Shown: positions 45,749 through 56,559 of the stretch, piece after piece
Position numbering within the stretch: position 1 is the first letter of the stretch
How the letters are laid out: every line of letters starts with the position of its first letter
Source of the DNA: Bradysia coprophila
Taxonomy: Eukaryota > Arthropoda > Insecta > Diptera > Sciaridae
Direction: 5' to 3'
DNA length: 64,000 nt
Assembly: GCF_014529535.1 (NCBI RefSeq)
Contig: NW_023503409.1
Span: 9,734,390-9,798,389 of the forward strand
Made by a program: the position numbers and the translations under genes
The notes under the pieces: generated by a model
Database searches by the model: none
Told to the model about the DNA's origin: nothing
What the model saw: only the letters and a program-made list of their open reading frames with translations

Positions 45749-47080
45749 ATGAAGTAAGAATTTGTTTTGCATTTGGTATCGACTATTTGTGGTTTATTCG
45801 GGTTTCACTTCAACAGAAACCACGTCACGATTTTATTCTTCGTTTCGGTAATTTCGTCAACTACCTTGGCTTTCGAACTAACTTGTCGTTACAAAACAGA
45901 AACTAACTGGTGGGCCATAGACAACGTATACTTTTGCGATTTGAAGTATGATGTTGAAACTCTCAAACCCAACGACGTTATAACAACTCTCCATGGCTTT
46001 CATTTGGATGATAAATCCAACGCTGACGTAGTTGGTTTTCGTGCGAGCAATAAACAGCTTGAATACTTCCCGAAAGGTTTGCCGAACTATTTTGATGCGG
46101 GAAAAATGGAATTTATTGCCGTCTGGGAAACTGGATTGAAGGAAATCCATCAAAGTGATTTGTCACCGTTTTCGAAATTGAGAATTCTGAGCTTGTGGGC
46201 AAATGATTTCGAAGTGATTGAACGTGACTTGTTCGAGTTCAATCCACATCTGGAGTACATTGGGTTGGGAAAGAATAAAATCAAATTTATCGACGGTAAC
46301 GTTTTCGGTCATTTAAATGCGCTGCACACTTTGCATATCGATGACAACAAGTGCATTTCGAGACAAGTTGCTGGTGATAGAGAGGCAGTTTTGAATCTTT
46401 TTAGAGAAATTCAAGAGAAGTGTTCGGGTTCAAATGACACAGCAACTGGAGGTGCCTCTAATGTGGAACTAACTTGTCGTTACAAAACAGAAACTAACTG
46501 GTGGGCCATAGACAACGTATACTTTTGCGATTTGAAGTATGACGTCGAAACTCTCAAACCCAACGACGTTATAACAACTCTCCATGGCTTTCATTTGGAT
46601 GATAAATCCAACGCTGACGTGGTTGGTTTTCGTGCGAGCAATAAACAACTTGAATACTTCCCGAAAGGTCTGCCGAACTATTTTGATGCGGGAAAAATGG
46701 AATTTATTGCCGTCTGGGAAACTGGATTGAAGGAAATCCATCAAAGTGATTTGTCACCGTTTACGAAATTGAGAATTCTGAGCTTGTGGGCAAATGATTT
46801 CGAGGTGATTGAACGTGACTTGTTCGAGTTCAATCCACATCTGGAGTACATTGGGTTGGGAAAGAATAAAATCAAATTTATCGACGGTAACGTTTTCGGT
46901 CATTTAAATGCGCTGCACTCTTTGCATATCGATGACAACAAGTGCATTTCGAGACAAGTTGCTGGTGATAGAGAGGCAGTTTTGAATCTTTTTAGAGAAA
47001 TTCAAGAGAAGTGTTCGGGATCTAATGACATAGCACCTGGAGGTGATTTTAAGTTCGATGTTCGTAATGGATTTAACTAA
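45749..47080 (+). CDS. Secreted leucine-rich-repeat protein with duplicated body (2 exons, 422 aa)
   Basis: Exon 1 coding part is only five bases (45749-45753, ATGAA), then a 63-base GTAAGA...ACAG intron, then exon 2 at 45817-47080. The join makes ATG-AAA and yields MKNHVTILFFVSVISSTTLA, a signal peptide; starting inside exon 2 would lose it. The mature part is two copies of a 197-residue unit (offset exactly 591 bases). Each copy has an N-terminal cysteine cap (LTCRYKTETNWW...FCDL), four or five LRRs (LRILSLWANDFEVIERDLF, LEYIGLGKNKIKFIDGNVF, LHTLHIDDNKC) and a C-terminal cap ending IREIQEKC-like (FREIQEKCSGSND). Secreted LRR proteins usually bind other proteins, often in immunity or matrix. 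The copies differ very little, so the duplication is recent. Confidence 0.88.
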
Positions 47081-47813
47081 ATATTTAAAAAGGTCGTGTG
47101 CGCCCCTAACCAAGACTGATATAAGAAAAAATTCGCGAAAACATTTTCTTAATATTAGTAGGTCTTGGTGTAGGACTAGGGTGATTGGTCCTTTCCATAA
47201 TCTGTGCGATTTTATTTAAAAAATATTGAGAAAATCCAATACCATAACACTGCTTCTAGCACGAACCCTAATTTTTCCAACGTCAAAAAGCCTCCAAATT
47301 TTCAAATATGTATGCGTGTATACCGTAAGATTACATGTGTTGTGTGTTTTTATTCACACCAAGAAATCATGAACCCTATCTTTACGAGAAAATGCAAAAC
47401 CTATTTTGATTGCATCCGAATATTTCTTATGTTCGTTCATGCTAGAAGCAGAGCTGTGCCAATACCATCTAAAAGCTACATTCTATACCCTCGAGGCGAA
47501 TACATAACGTTATGTAATCTTTTTTCACAACAATTGCAATAAATGAAATTCATTAAAACATTTATGGTTTGTTTTTAGAATTGTGAAATGTTTTCGAAAA
47601 AAATGTGCTATCAGTAGCACGGACTGTCACCTCTGGAAACAAGTTTGATTTTCCTTCGAACAACGTTCATAGAACTTTATCTCATCGACTAGTTGACCGG
47701 ATTCAGAAGAATCTAAGGCGCTCGAAAATTCTAATAGATTTCGAGCGATTTTGGTTTGGCGTTTCGTCAGTCAGGGGAAGTTGGAAAATTTACGCAGTTT
47801 TCATCAGCGTATA
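47081..47813. other. 3' flank of the LRR gene
   Basis: AATAAA at 47538-47543, about 460 bases past the stop, may end the LRR transcript. A 112-codon frame at 47204-47542 lies within this presumed 3' UTR and is not supported. Confidence 0.4.
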
Positions 47814-48080
47814 TCAGACAAAGTACCGCTGATGGTCATGGATTGCTTCATATGCATAAGTAATTATCTGCGGATGAATTTTATTTGCTCCTTTCCTTCC
47901 GTATGGATAAACTAACGAAAGGGAAGAGTTTGAATCGGAATCTGCACTCACCCATAACCTCAACACCTTTTCGAAACGTACCGCATCGGTTGATTGACGT
48001 AGCTTTTCCAACGGATATAATATTTGACCATAGTCAATGTTAGTGTCAAAAGCCATGGCACTTTTAATTGCAACTCTTAC
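47814..48080 (-). pseudogene. Possible coding fragment interrupted by a foldback
   Basis: A minus frame of protein-like composition reads VRVAIKSAMAFDTNIDYGQI, then LRQSTDAVRFEKVLRLW, VSADSDSNSSLSLVYPYG and ANKIHPQIITYAYEAIHD. It runs straight into the foldback at 48081-48240, which seems to cut off its 5' side. I do not recognise it. It may be an exon left from an older gene, or chance. Confidence 0.3.
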
Positions 48081-48240
48081 TGTGGATTTACATAGCAACG
48101 TAAAAGTGACAGATGCAAAAAATTTCTCATACGGCAACTCGAAATTTCATTCATAATTTTAATTTTATGAATGAAATTTCGGGTTGCAGTATTTAAAAAA
48201 CATTGCATCTGTCACTTTTACGTTGCTATGTAAATCCAAA
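48081..48240. repeat. Near-complete palindrome (foldback J)
   Basis: GGATTTACATAGCAACGTAA and AAGTGACAGATGCA on the left are mirrored on the right around a TTCATTCATAATTTTAATTT-type centre. Nearly the whole 160 bases pair. Confidence 0.85.
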
Positions 48241-48245
48241 GTTAG

Positions 48246-48661
48246 TCAACCGGTTGGCTGCTAAGAATTTCGCGCCGCGTCATTCACAATAATTGACAAA
48301 ATTAAATAGCCTCAATACGAACAACACACACTCTACGGATAATAGCGGCAGATTCAAAATGACCCAAAATTATATCGGCTAAATTTGAAGTTTTTGGACA
48401 AAATGATGTATGGACCACTTGTTCATTATCAAAAATAAGGGGCACCTTCCATACATTACTTTTCGATTGGACCACGGGAACCACCCGGAACCACTTGCAA
48501 AAATCAAGCAAAATTTCGACTCTGCCGCTATTATCCGTAGAGTGTTGTTTGTATTGAGGCTATTTAGACAAAATGGCACATTTTGTATAAGGAAAATGTC
48601 ACTTTGTGGGTTATTGTGAATGACACGGCGCGAAATTCCTCAACACCAACCGGTTAGGTTG
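48246..48661. mobile_element. Foldback element K (arms about 110 bases)
   Basis: Left CAACCGGTTGG, GAATTTCGCGCCG, TCATTCACAATAA, TAGCCTCAATACGAACAACA and CTCTACGGATAATAGCGGCA. The same blocks are inverted on the right, ending CCAACCGGTTAGGTTG. Non-coding; it abuts foldback J. Confidence 0.8.
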
Positions 48662-49035
48662 ATAGAAATTTATTAAAAGAAAACGCGACTCAACCTTTTT
48701 AGAATAAAAAATTTAATTTTTAGCCAATAAAATCTCCATCAGTTACTTTGAACTGTGAAAATTGAAATTTTTTTCTACTTTTCAACAGTCGAATATTCAA
48801 AACAGACAAGCAGTAGAGCAAAATTTCAACTGGATAATACCTCGAGTAGATACAAGGTTCCGTGGTTGTCCTAACCTGTTCTTTCAGGACCTTGAGTAGA
48901 TTATATAGGTACAATCTACGAACCCTAATTTAAAATGTTAACAAATTCTGCGCTAATGCCTGGTGTAATAAGATGAGATGAATCGAACACATTTCCCTGG
49001 GAATGTGGTGTTCGGTGCACCAAAACGATTTCGAA
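48662..49035. other. Gene-free spacer
   Basis: 3' side of the aldo-keto reductase relic. Nothing supported. Confidence 0.35.
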
Positions 49036-50047
49036 TCATTGTCGGAAGCACAGTTTGAGCTTCATTCGTTCCTGCGGAATACAAACGAAATGATTAAATT
49101 TTGCCATTACCATAATGAGCCATGAAATGTTTACATAAGACAAAGAATTCAGCGAACTGTAATTTTTATTGGCTCTCTCGAGTTTTCCCAATGCAGCCAT
49201 GTCTTGATTATCCAATTCAAATTTGAAAATGTCCATATTTTCCTTTAGTTTTATTTTACTTATCGATATTGGTATGGCAATGTGTCCCCGTTGAATTTGA
49301 TATCGTAGCAAAATTTGTTCTGGCGTTTTCCGATACGTTTGTGCAATTGATTCGATCTGAATTCAAATAGAATTTCATTTAACAGATTATTTAAATGCTG
49401 AACGTTTAATAAATTGACTGTAGAAAACGCTTTTTTGAATAAACGTACCTGAGGGTCATCCAATAAATTTGATGACCCGAATGGATTGTAGACCGTTACA
49501 GCAATATTTTTTGATCGACAAAAATCACTGAGTTTCGTTTGCGTTAAATACGGATGGCAATCGAATTGGCAAGTGACCGGTGTACAACGTGCGCTGGTCA
49601 ACAAATGATTTATTTGAGATTCATTAAAATTTGATACGCCAATGCTTTTGACGATAAAATTGTCGATAAGTTTTTCCATCTCATGCCACGTATCATTGAA
49701 ATTTAGGTCACCTTCCGGGCACTGTATGACATATTGATCGAGGTACGTTAAATTGAGATTCCGTAGAGTTGATAACAGTTCATCTTTGATCAGTGCGGCG
49801 TCATGGAACGCCTTTGGATTCAATAATTTGCCAACGATGTACAAATCTTCTCTAATTAGTAAATATTTTGGATAGTTTAATTTTCACATTGGAAACTTTG
49901 GGAATTTTTTTTCTATTTTCGCATTCACCTTTTCACTACACCTTCATCAATTTTTGTTAGAAGAGCATCACCCACTTCTTCCTCATTACCACTGATTGGT
50001 GCTGTGTCGATATATCTGTAGCCTAAATCAATAGCATCTTTCACAGC
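49036..50047 (-). pseudogene. Aldo-keto reductase, incomplete and lacking catalytic residues
   Basis: Three exons (49929-50047, 49449-49851, 49036-49356) with GT-AG introns and matching phases give 280 residues of an aldose-reductase-type TIM barrel. Family signatures: [42 protein letters not shown] and EQILLRYQIQRGHIAIP. The normal first exon (start and the GLGTW hairpin, about 35 residues) was not found upstream to 50.8 kb. In the catalytic tetrad the Asp (IDTA) and Lys (VGKLL) remain. The active-site Tyr (usual VYxNE) is Ser in PISGNE, and the His of the usual LIHWP is Gln in VIQCP. The C-terminus is also non-standard (SYVNISWLIMVMAKF). With no stop inside the exons, it is either a pseudoenzyme whose first exon I missed or a recent pseudogene. 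Confidence 0.75.
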
Positions 50048-50555
50048 CTGTTAAAATAAAAATTTCAAATTTAATGCGGAGCGGATGCGAGCTCAACAAA
50101 TATTAAAACCGATATCTCATAATTATGAGCGCATGTAGCCTACTTATACAGCGAAAAAACAATAGGGAAAAAAAACTAAATTTAGATATGCGAAAGAGAT
50201 TTAAATTAAAAAATTATAATTTTTTGCATAGCTCTGAGCTGACACGTGTGGTGTGCTTGATTGTTATGGGCAAAGTGAGTGATTATTTTCAAATTTTCAA
50301 ATTATATGTTTACGAGAAAGTCTTCACGCGATGAAAATTTTTATATCAAACAGCTATCCCTGTCACAAGACCTGTTAATGAAATTTATTTTCTGAAAATA
50401 TCGTTCGAGAATTCATTAGTCTCTATTTTTGGATAGGATAAGATCGACGATAATAACAGAGTCACCTCTGGATACAACAGAGAGAAGTTTCATGCGTGGA
50501 CTTCGACGATAAAGGTCTAGTCTAATCGATAACTACCAACGTTTACAAGATGCTG
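50048..50555. other. Gene-free stretch upstream of the AKR relic
   Basis: No AKR first exon or other gene visible on either strand. Confidence 0.4.
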
Positions 50556-50686
50556 TCACTTAAATCGGACCTAAGACACTTTCAAATAGATTGTAATAAG
50601 ACGAGACAAAATTCTAACGACCTAACTATTTTGTCTCTTCTTCTTGTTACAATATCTTTGAAGTGTTTTAGGTCCTATTTAAGTTG
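50556..50686. repeat. Foldback repeat, about 55-base arms
   Basis: CACTTAAATCGGACCTAAGA and GAGACAAAAT on the left pair with ATTTTGTCTC and TTTTAGGTCCTATTTAAGTT on the right, with several mismatches. Confidence 0.7.
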
Positions 50687-52178
50687 TAACTTCTTGTCCC
50701 CCGCTAATGTAGCCATTTTTAGCTGTTTTTTTCAATTTTGTCATAGAAAAATATTTTTTGGGAGCTAACCCTACTTAGAAATGTTTAGGGGCTTGAGGGA
50801 TGGCTACGGACCTGCATTCTTCTTCAACATTTTCTAGAGTAAGTTTTACTACAGTACATTGTACTGAATACAATTATTGAATCAATGACATAGCCGTTGC
50901 AGCTCCTAGGAGGCTAGTTATGGTTGTCTTGATAATTTTCTAATATTTTTTTTTTTGATTTTTAACTAAATGTAGATTGAACGTGGCCTGCTTAAATTCG
51001 ATGTTAGACCCCTTGGTGTGAAGGGGCAAGCAGTTTCTGCTTGTAGGTCGGCAAAATTTGAACATATTTCGTCTGCTTTATTAGATAGGTATTGTACCAA
51101 TCAGGGAAAAAAAAGTTTTTGAAATTATGTTCTCCGGAGCGTGAGCTAGGTCTCGTGGAGTGACCTCTTATCTGGCTACTCGGCCGTACAGTGGAGTATT
51201 TTGTCAATATCTCGAGAATTTCATGAATTTTTTTTTGTTTGAAAGTTATTAACGAATGTAAAGCGTCGGTACTATTTCCGGTGTCCTAACAAAATGGCTG
51301 CCGGCGGCCATATTGGATTTTATTAAAATTGATATAAAGTGGGAAAATGATGCTTAGAGAGTTTCTGTTAACATGGAAATAATTTGTTATGTGTGTGGGG
51401 TGCTTCAGGCATTCCATATATGGACATCTATATATACCTATACACAGCTATATTGAGCTATATACAGGCAGATAGAGTTATATAATAGCATATTCATCTG
51501 TGAAATGTTTATTTATAGGAAAATATAGGTAAATATAGCGGTATATAGCTGTTTAAATAGGAATTTATGAAAATTGACTTCGTACTGGGCTGTCTATATT
51601 GCCTCCGGCAATTTATTTGTATATGATAACAAGGCAAAGAGTGTTTCGTACGGGTCGGCGTTAGCTATGTTTTCGGTAAAATTCTCGTTGAAAAGTTTTC
51701 CAGTCAAAATTTTCTAGATCAAAACTTTTTGCGTACTCTCGCAGAATGCGTCAACAACAGCGATATTCCTCTTTAGAGGTTTTTGTGGGATATAGGATAG
51801 GGACACCATTCATCGCATATATCAAATACTCGAAGATTGAGCATACGGTATTTTTACGTTGCGCTTTAGCAACGGACTACACAAACTCTCACGTGATCAA
51901 AGCCGCTTAACAGAACAAAATTTGCTCTTCCCGTACCACTACTAATTATCATGTTAAGTGAATTATCATGGAAACATCCATCGAAAGGAGACACTGTTTC
52001 GGCCTCAGAGCTCGGTGGTGGCCATCTTCAGTTGCTTCACCGGCTCTTTCACAACACAGTAATCGAACGGAACAGTTTGAATTAAATGTTTAGTTCCTTC
52101 GAGTAAGAAAGCTTGTGATATGCAATATCGAAATGACATACATTGGAGAAACACTGGAAATCCTATTCACAACACCAA
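50687..52178. other. Gene-free stretch
   Basis: No coding support. A TATATACC/TATAGCTATATACAGG-rich tract near 51420-51560 is low-complexity. Confidence 0.4.
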
Positions 52179-52499
52179 ACGCCATTAATCGTATAAATTT
52201 ATGCGTCAGAGAGAGCTTTTTTCTCCTTTGTGACGATCTCTCAGTTTTTCTATTTTGCTATTTCGTATGGAAACGAAAACTAAAATTGAAATATCTTTGC
52301 TGTTTTAAGTTTTTTTTTCGATTCCAAACACATTTTAAAACATTTTGGTCCAAAAAAATCACTTAAAACAGCAAAGATATTTCAATTTTAGTTTTCGTTT
52401 CCATACTAAATAGCAAAATAGAAAAACTGACAGATCGTAAAAAGTTACAAAGGAGAAAAAAGCTATCTCTGACGTATAAATTTATACGACTAATGGCGT
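52179..52499. mobile_element. Foldback element M (arms about 140 bases)
   Basis: The arms contain ACGCCATTAATCGTATAAAT, TTTTCTATTTTGCTATTT, GGAAACGAAAACTAAAATTG and AAATATCTTTGCTGTTTTAA, all mirrored on the right with few differences. There is a short AT-rich centre. Non-coding. Confidence 0.85.
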
Positions 52500-53099
52500 G
52501 GATTACAGCGAAAAAGCTCTGATAAACAGCGGAATCACAAATACCTTATAGTTATTCTCCATGTCGAACCAAACACCAGACAACAAACAAAACTATCGAA
52601 GAGACTTAACAAATCTTATTATGGGGGAAACGGAAGCCAAAAGCTCTCTAACCGAACAATCGGAATGACTTTTCCACATTAAAAAAAGGATTCAATTCAA
52701 ACTCAAAGCTCACTCAGAAAATTGAATATTAATGAAGAAGAAAAAAACTCGAAATTAAAAAACAAAGAAGAAAACCGGAAACTATGAACCGTAAATTGAA
52801 AACGAATCGAAATTTGAAAAAAGAACCGAAAAAACGAGAAAGGAAAAAGGAAATAATGAAAAAGCGACCTGAACGGCAACCACAAAAAAACGAGCCATCA
52901 GAACAGTCGGAGCGTTTGCTGCGACTGAGCCCCGTACAAACCCGTATATCTATTGCGTACGTGACCCTAGTGCGTCTGTCACCCTACTTTGACCGTAAGC
53001 CTATGCGCCGGTTAAAGTAATTAAAGTAAAATTATTATGTAATGTGTACATCTTAGAAATTGCGCATAGCGCAATTACGAAGCCCCGTACGACGTTCCT
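52500..53099. other. Gene-free stretch before the satellite
   Basis: Purine-rich (GAAAAAAG) region giving Lys/Arg/Glu-rich frames without support. Near 53075 is GAAGCCCCGTACGACG, a possible left end of the satellite-bearing element. Confidence 0.4.
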
Positions 53100-54345
53100 T
53101 TCAAATAAAACAAAAATTTCAAATAGCCCTAAAATTTTAATTTATTGAGTATAAATACACATGGGGCCTAGTATCGGCCTCAGTCTGAGGATCCAAATTT
53201 AATTTTTTTTTCAACTACATTCTATTCGGCCTTTGATTACCTTCCAAATGAAACAAAAAATACGGAAAACGGATGAAATTTGCTCGAGTTATATGTAAAA
53301 TACACATAGGGCCCTAGTAGCGGCCTTAGTCCGAGGACCCAAATTTATTTTTTTTTCAAAAACATTCTATTCGGCCTTTGATTACCTTCCAAATGAAACA
53401 AAAATTACGAAAAATGGATGAAATTTGCTCGAGTTATATGTAAAATACACATAGGGCCCTAGTAGCGGCCTTAGTCCAAGGACTCAATTTTTTTTTCAAC
53501 AACATACTATTCGGTGTTCGATTATCTTTCAAATGAAACAAAAATTACGAAAAACGGATGAAATTTACTCGAGTTGTATGTAGAATACGTATAGGGCCCT
53601 AGTAGCGGCCTTAGTCCGAGGACCCAAATTTAATTTTTTTTTCAACAACATTCTATTCGGCCTTTGATTACCTTCCAAATGACACAAAAATTACGAAAAA
53701 CGAATGAAATTTGCTCGAGTTATATGTAAAATACACATAGGGCCCTAGTAGTGGCCTTAGTCCAAGGACCCAAGTTTAATTTTTTTTCAACAACATTCTA
53801 TTCGGCCTTTGATTACCTTCCAAATGAAACAAAAATTACGAAAAACGGATGAAATTTGCTCGAGTTATATGTAAAATACACATAGGGCCCTAGTAGCGGC
53901 CTTAGTCCGAGGACCCAAATTTATTTTTTTTTCAAAAACATTCTATTCGGCCTTTGATTACCTTCCAAATGAAACAAAAATTACGAAAAACGGATGAAAT
54001 TTGCTCGAGTTATATGTAAAATACACATAGGGCCCTAGTAGCGGCCTTAGTCCAAGGACCCAAATTTATTTTTTTTTTTCAACAACATTCTATTCGGTGT
54101 TCGATTATCTTTCAAATGAAACAAAAATTACGAAAAACGGATGAAATTTACTCGAGTTGTATGTAAAATACGCATAGGGCCCTAGTAGCGGCCTTAGTCC
54201 GAGGACCCAAATTTAATTTTTTTTCTCAACATTATTCTATTCGGCTTTTGATTACCTTCCAAATGACACAAAAATTACGAAAAACGAATGAAATTTACTC
54301 GAGTTCAATGTAAAATACACATAGGGCCCTAGTAGCTTTTCACTT
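53100..54345. repeat. 145-base satellite array, nine units
   Basis: The marker GGGCCCTAG recurs at 53309, 53454, 53594, 53740, 53885, 54030, 54177 and 54324, with a diverged first unit (GGGGCCTAG) near 53164. Spacing is 140-147 bases. Units carry ATTACGAAAAACGGATGAAA, CTCGAGTTATATGTAAAATA, AGCGGCCTTAGTCCGAGGAC and a poly-T. Two unit types alternate in part (TTCGGCCTTTGATTACC versus TTCGGTGTTCGATTATC), a sign of higher-order structure. Confidence 0.95.
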
Positions 54346-55562
54346 CTAAGGCCCTAACTCACGGTCCACTCACCCGATTTTAAAAAACTTTTTTTTCCTG
54401 GATTGGTAATACCTATCATTTGCCGTGTCATTTACATTCCCATCGTTTATTTTGCCATAAATATCACCAAAAGACCTTAAATCACTTCGGTGGCCCTAAC
54501 TCACGAAGGGCCGACCCGAATATGCCCATCTTCGAACCTAGCCTCACTATTTTTACTATCTTTCAGGGAAACAAAAATTTGAAATCGGATTTGATTTACT
54601 CAAGATATCGACGTGACGGACAAACGGACAGACGGCCCAAATTTTTATTGCGGATTCGTCATCTATGAACATAGGCAAACACTTTGCCCTTACCGTCTGC
54701 TTCGAATTCCATCAATTACACATGGCATCGTAATCCTATAAGCCCCTTCGTACTTCGTACGGGGCTAAAAACACTTTGCTAATTTTCACATGGTTTTTTT
54801 CGTGCTCGAAGGGCTCGAAGTAAACATTTAGGAGACTCAAAAATGATCTGTTGCGCTAACGGAAAACTCCTAATATTATGCTAGTTTGTGAGAATATTTT
54901 TTTCGCGTGTAACATTGACCCACTGTTTAAACTATAACTAAAAGAGAATAGAGCGAAAAGAAACGCTTGCGCGAGATATTTGGTTTATTGTAAAAAGAAA
55001 CGTAAGAAAATCGTGTATTTATAGTGACATTCAGCATATTCGAGAGGCAGTCGCAATTTGAAGTGTAATATAGAAGCAATATCGTCGCTGTGCACTATAA
55101 CTTTGTGTTATTTAACGCGAGTCTTTTAGTTTGGTTTGAAAAAGTTTTTACTAGTTTGTCCATTACGTCCAACAGTATTTTCCGGGAAATCGATACCGTT
55201 CCAGAAGATTCGTACTTAATACTGAACTGACTATTAAAAGGTAAATTTCTGGTTTTTCCGTTTCCATTTTTTTCGCAATAAATAAACATGACTCATACCA
55301 GTGACTGGTTTGGTTATTCTGCCTTTACCATGAATGAAATAATGTTATTGTTTGTATACGCCGTCGGCCCGTTATTATACACGAGCGGATACGTTGATGT
55401 AACAATTAGTTGCAATGTGGAATATAACCAGTGACTAAGTGGTCCAGTAGCGTTGAGTCTTTATCATAGAAACATTTCCGCACCGTAATAAGATTGATCT
55501 AAAAGCAAAATCCCTTTACATCTTACAGATTTGTCAACGCAGAACGAATTAATTTAGCTAAA
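54346..55562. other. Satellite flank and 5' region of the oxidoreductase gene
   Basis: The tail of the repeat element includes a GGACAAACGGACAGACGG tract (about 54618) and ends with AGCCCCTTCGTAC/TTCGTACGGGGCT at about 54740-54766. The rest is AT-rich; it should contain the promoter of the oxidoreductase gene, but no TATA box stands out. Confidence 0.45.
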
Positions 55563-56258
55563 ATGAAGATCGAAATATGGTCGGACATTGCATGCCCGTT
55601 CTGCTACATTGGAAAACGTCGTTTCGAAAGTGCCTTAAGCAAATTTGAACATCGCAATCAGGTCGAAATCAAATGGAAAAGTTTTGAATTGAATGCGGAC
55701 ATTCCGAGACGAACGACAACCACTGTGCTTGAATTTCTGACCGCCCATAAGGGTATTTCATCCGATCAAGCGAAAGGCCTTTTCAAGCATGTCACTCAAA
55801 CGGCTGCAAAGGACGGCCTAAAGTTTAACTTCGATATCGGTCTTCATGGCAACACATTCGATGGTCATCGGTTGGTACATTATGCCACAGAGAATGGTTG
55901 CGGCGATGCAATGAAAGAACGTCTCTTTTCGGGATACTTTGTGCGAGGAGAATCGGTCGCTGACATTGACACACTCGTCTCGATGGCAACGGATGTCGGG
56001 CTGGATGCAGAAAAGACCCGCGAAATGCTGCAATCCGACAAATTTAGCGACGAGGTCAGAATGGACGAAGCACAAGCGAGGAAGCTGGGAATCCATGGGG
56101 TTCCATTCTTTCGGATAGATGAAAAACACGAAATGTCTGGTATTCAGGCACCCGAAGGTTTTCTGCAAGTACTTAACAAAGCTTGGAATTCCACCGAAGG
56201 TGCGAAGAGTTCTACGGCAGGAGTGGCCTGTAATGAGGATGGTTGCGTTCGTCGTTAA
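55563..56258 (+). CDS. Bacterial-type DsbA-family oxidoreductase (FrnE-like), intronless
   Basis: 231 residues with a full DsbA/FrnE-type thioredoxin fold. The redox motif is CPFC at residues 11-14 in MKIEIWSDIACPFCYIGKRR. The helical insert follows (GISSDQAKGLFKHVTQTA, NTFDGHRLVHYA), then the cis-proline loop GIHGVPFF (Pro181) and the usual ending MSGIQAPEGFLQVL. The C-terminal tail has a further CNEDGC pair (residues 223-228). There is no signal peptide, so it is probably cytosolic: a disulfide isomerase, oxidoreductase or GST-kappa-like enzyme. The family is chiefly bacterial, and the sequence resembles bacterial (Bacteroidetes-like) members from memory. It has an eukaryotic-style AATAAA at 56299 and is convergent with midasin 301 bases away, so it is integrated in the host genome. 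It lacks introns, unlike most of its neighbours, consistent with horizontal origin. No disabling change. Confidence 0.92.
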   Translation: MKIEIWSDIACPFCYIGKRRFESALSKFEHRNQVEIKWKSFELNADIPRRTTTTVLEFLTAHKGISSDQAKGLFKHVTQTAAKDGLKFNFDIGLHGNTFDGHRLVHYATENGCGDAMKERLFSGYFVRGESVADIDTLVSMATDVGLDAEKTREMLQSDKFSDEVRMDEAQARKLGIHGVPFFRIDEKHEMSGIQAPEGFLQVLNKAWNSTEGAKSSTAGVACNEDGCVRR

Positions 56259-56559
56259 AGAAAATTCGTCCGTATGAAAATGACCGTCAAAGAAGTGAAA
56301 TAAAAATTGATTTTTGAAATGTGGACCAGTCTTTAAATGAACCTCCGAAGGGAAGAGTGTGACAAGGACTTTTCTGGTGTTTTTTAGGAAGTAAGGATGT
56401 GTCGTTGGTAGTAAGTTCTGCCCAGCATATCTTCATTTCGAATTCCTTCGCACTGACAATTGGTGAACTATAGAGCTGAACAAGTGCATCAAATGCGTTT
56501 TTATCATTTCCAGTGAGACCAATGGGTCTCTTGTATTTAACTCAGTAAAAATACTCAAA
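56259..56559. other. Intergenic between convergent oxidoreductase and midasin genes
   Basis: Both transcripts end here. The spacer is 301 bases, and there is no other feature. Confidence 0.5.
56299..56304 (+). terminator. Polyadenylation signal of the oxidoreductase gene
   Basis: AATAAA 40 bases after the stop codon. Confidence 0.6.

Noticed and set aside
45878-46744. Two near-identical 91-codon minus frames
   Set aside because: Antisense of the duplicated LRR units; their identity only reflects that duplication.
47204-47542. 112-codon plus frame after the LRR gene
   Set aside because: It lies in the likely 3' UTR, has no domain or signal, and ends at the AATAAA.
52784-53020. Lys/Arg/Glu-rich plus frame
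   Set aside because: Purine-tract low complexity; no start context, homologue-like motif or exon partner.
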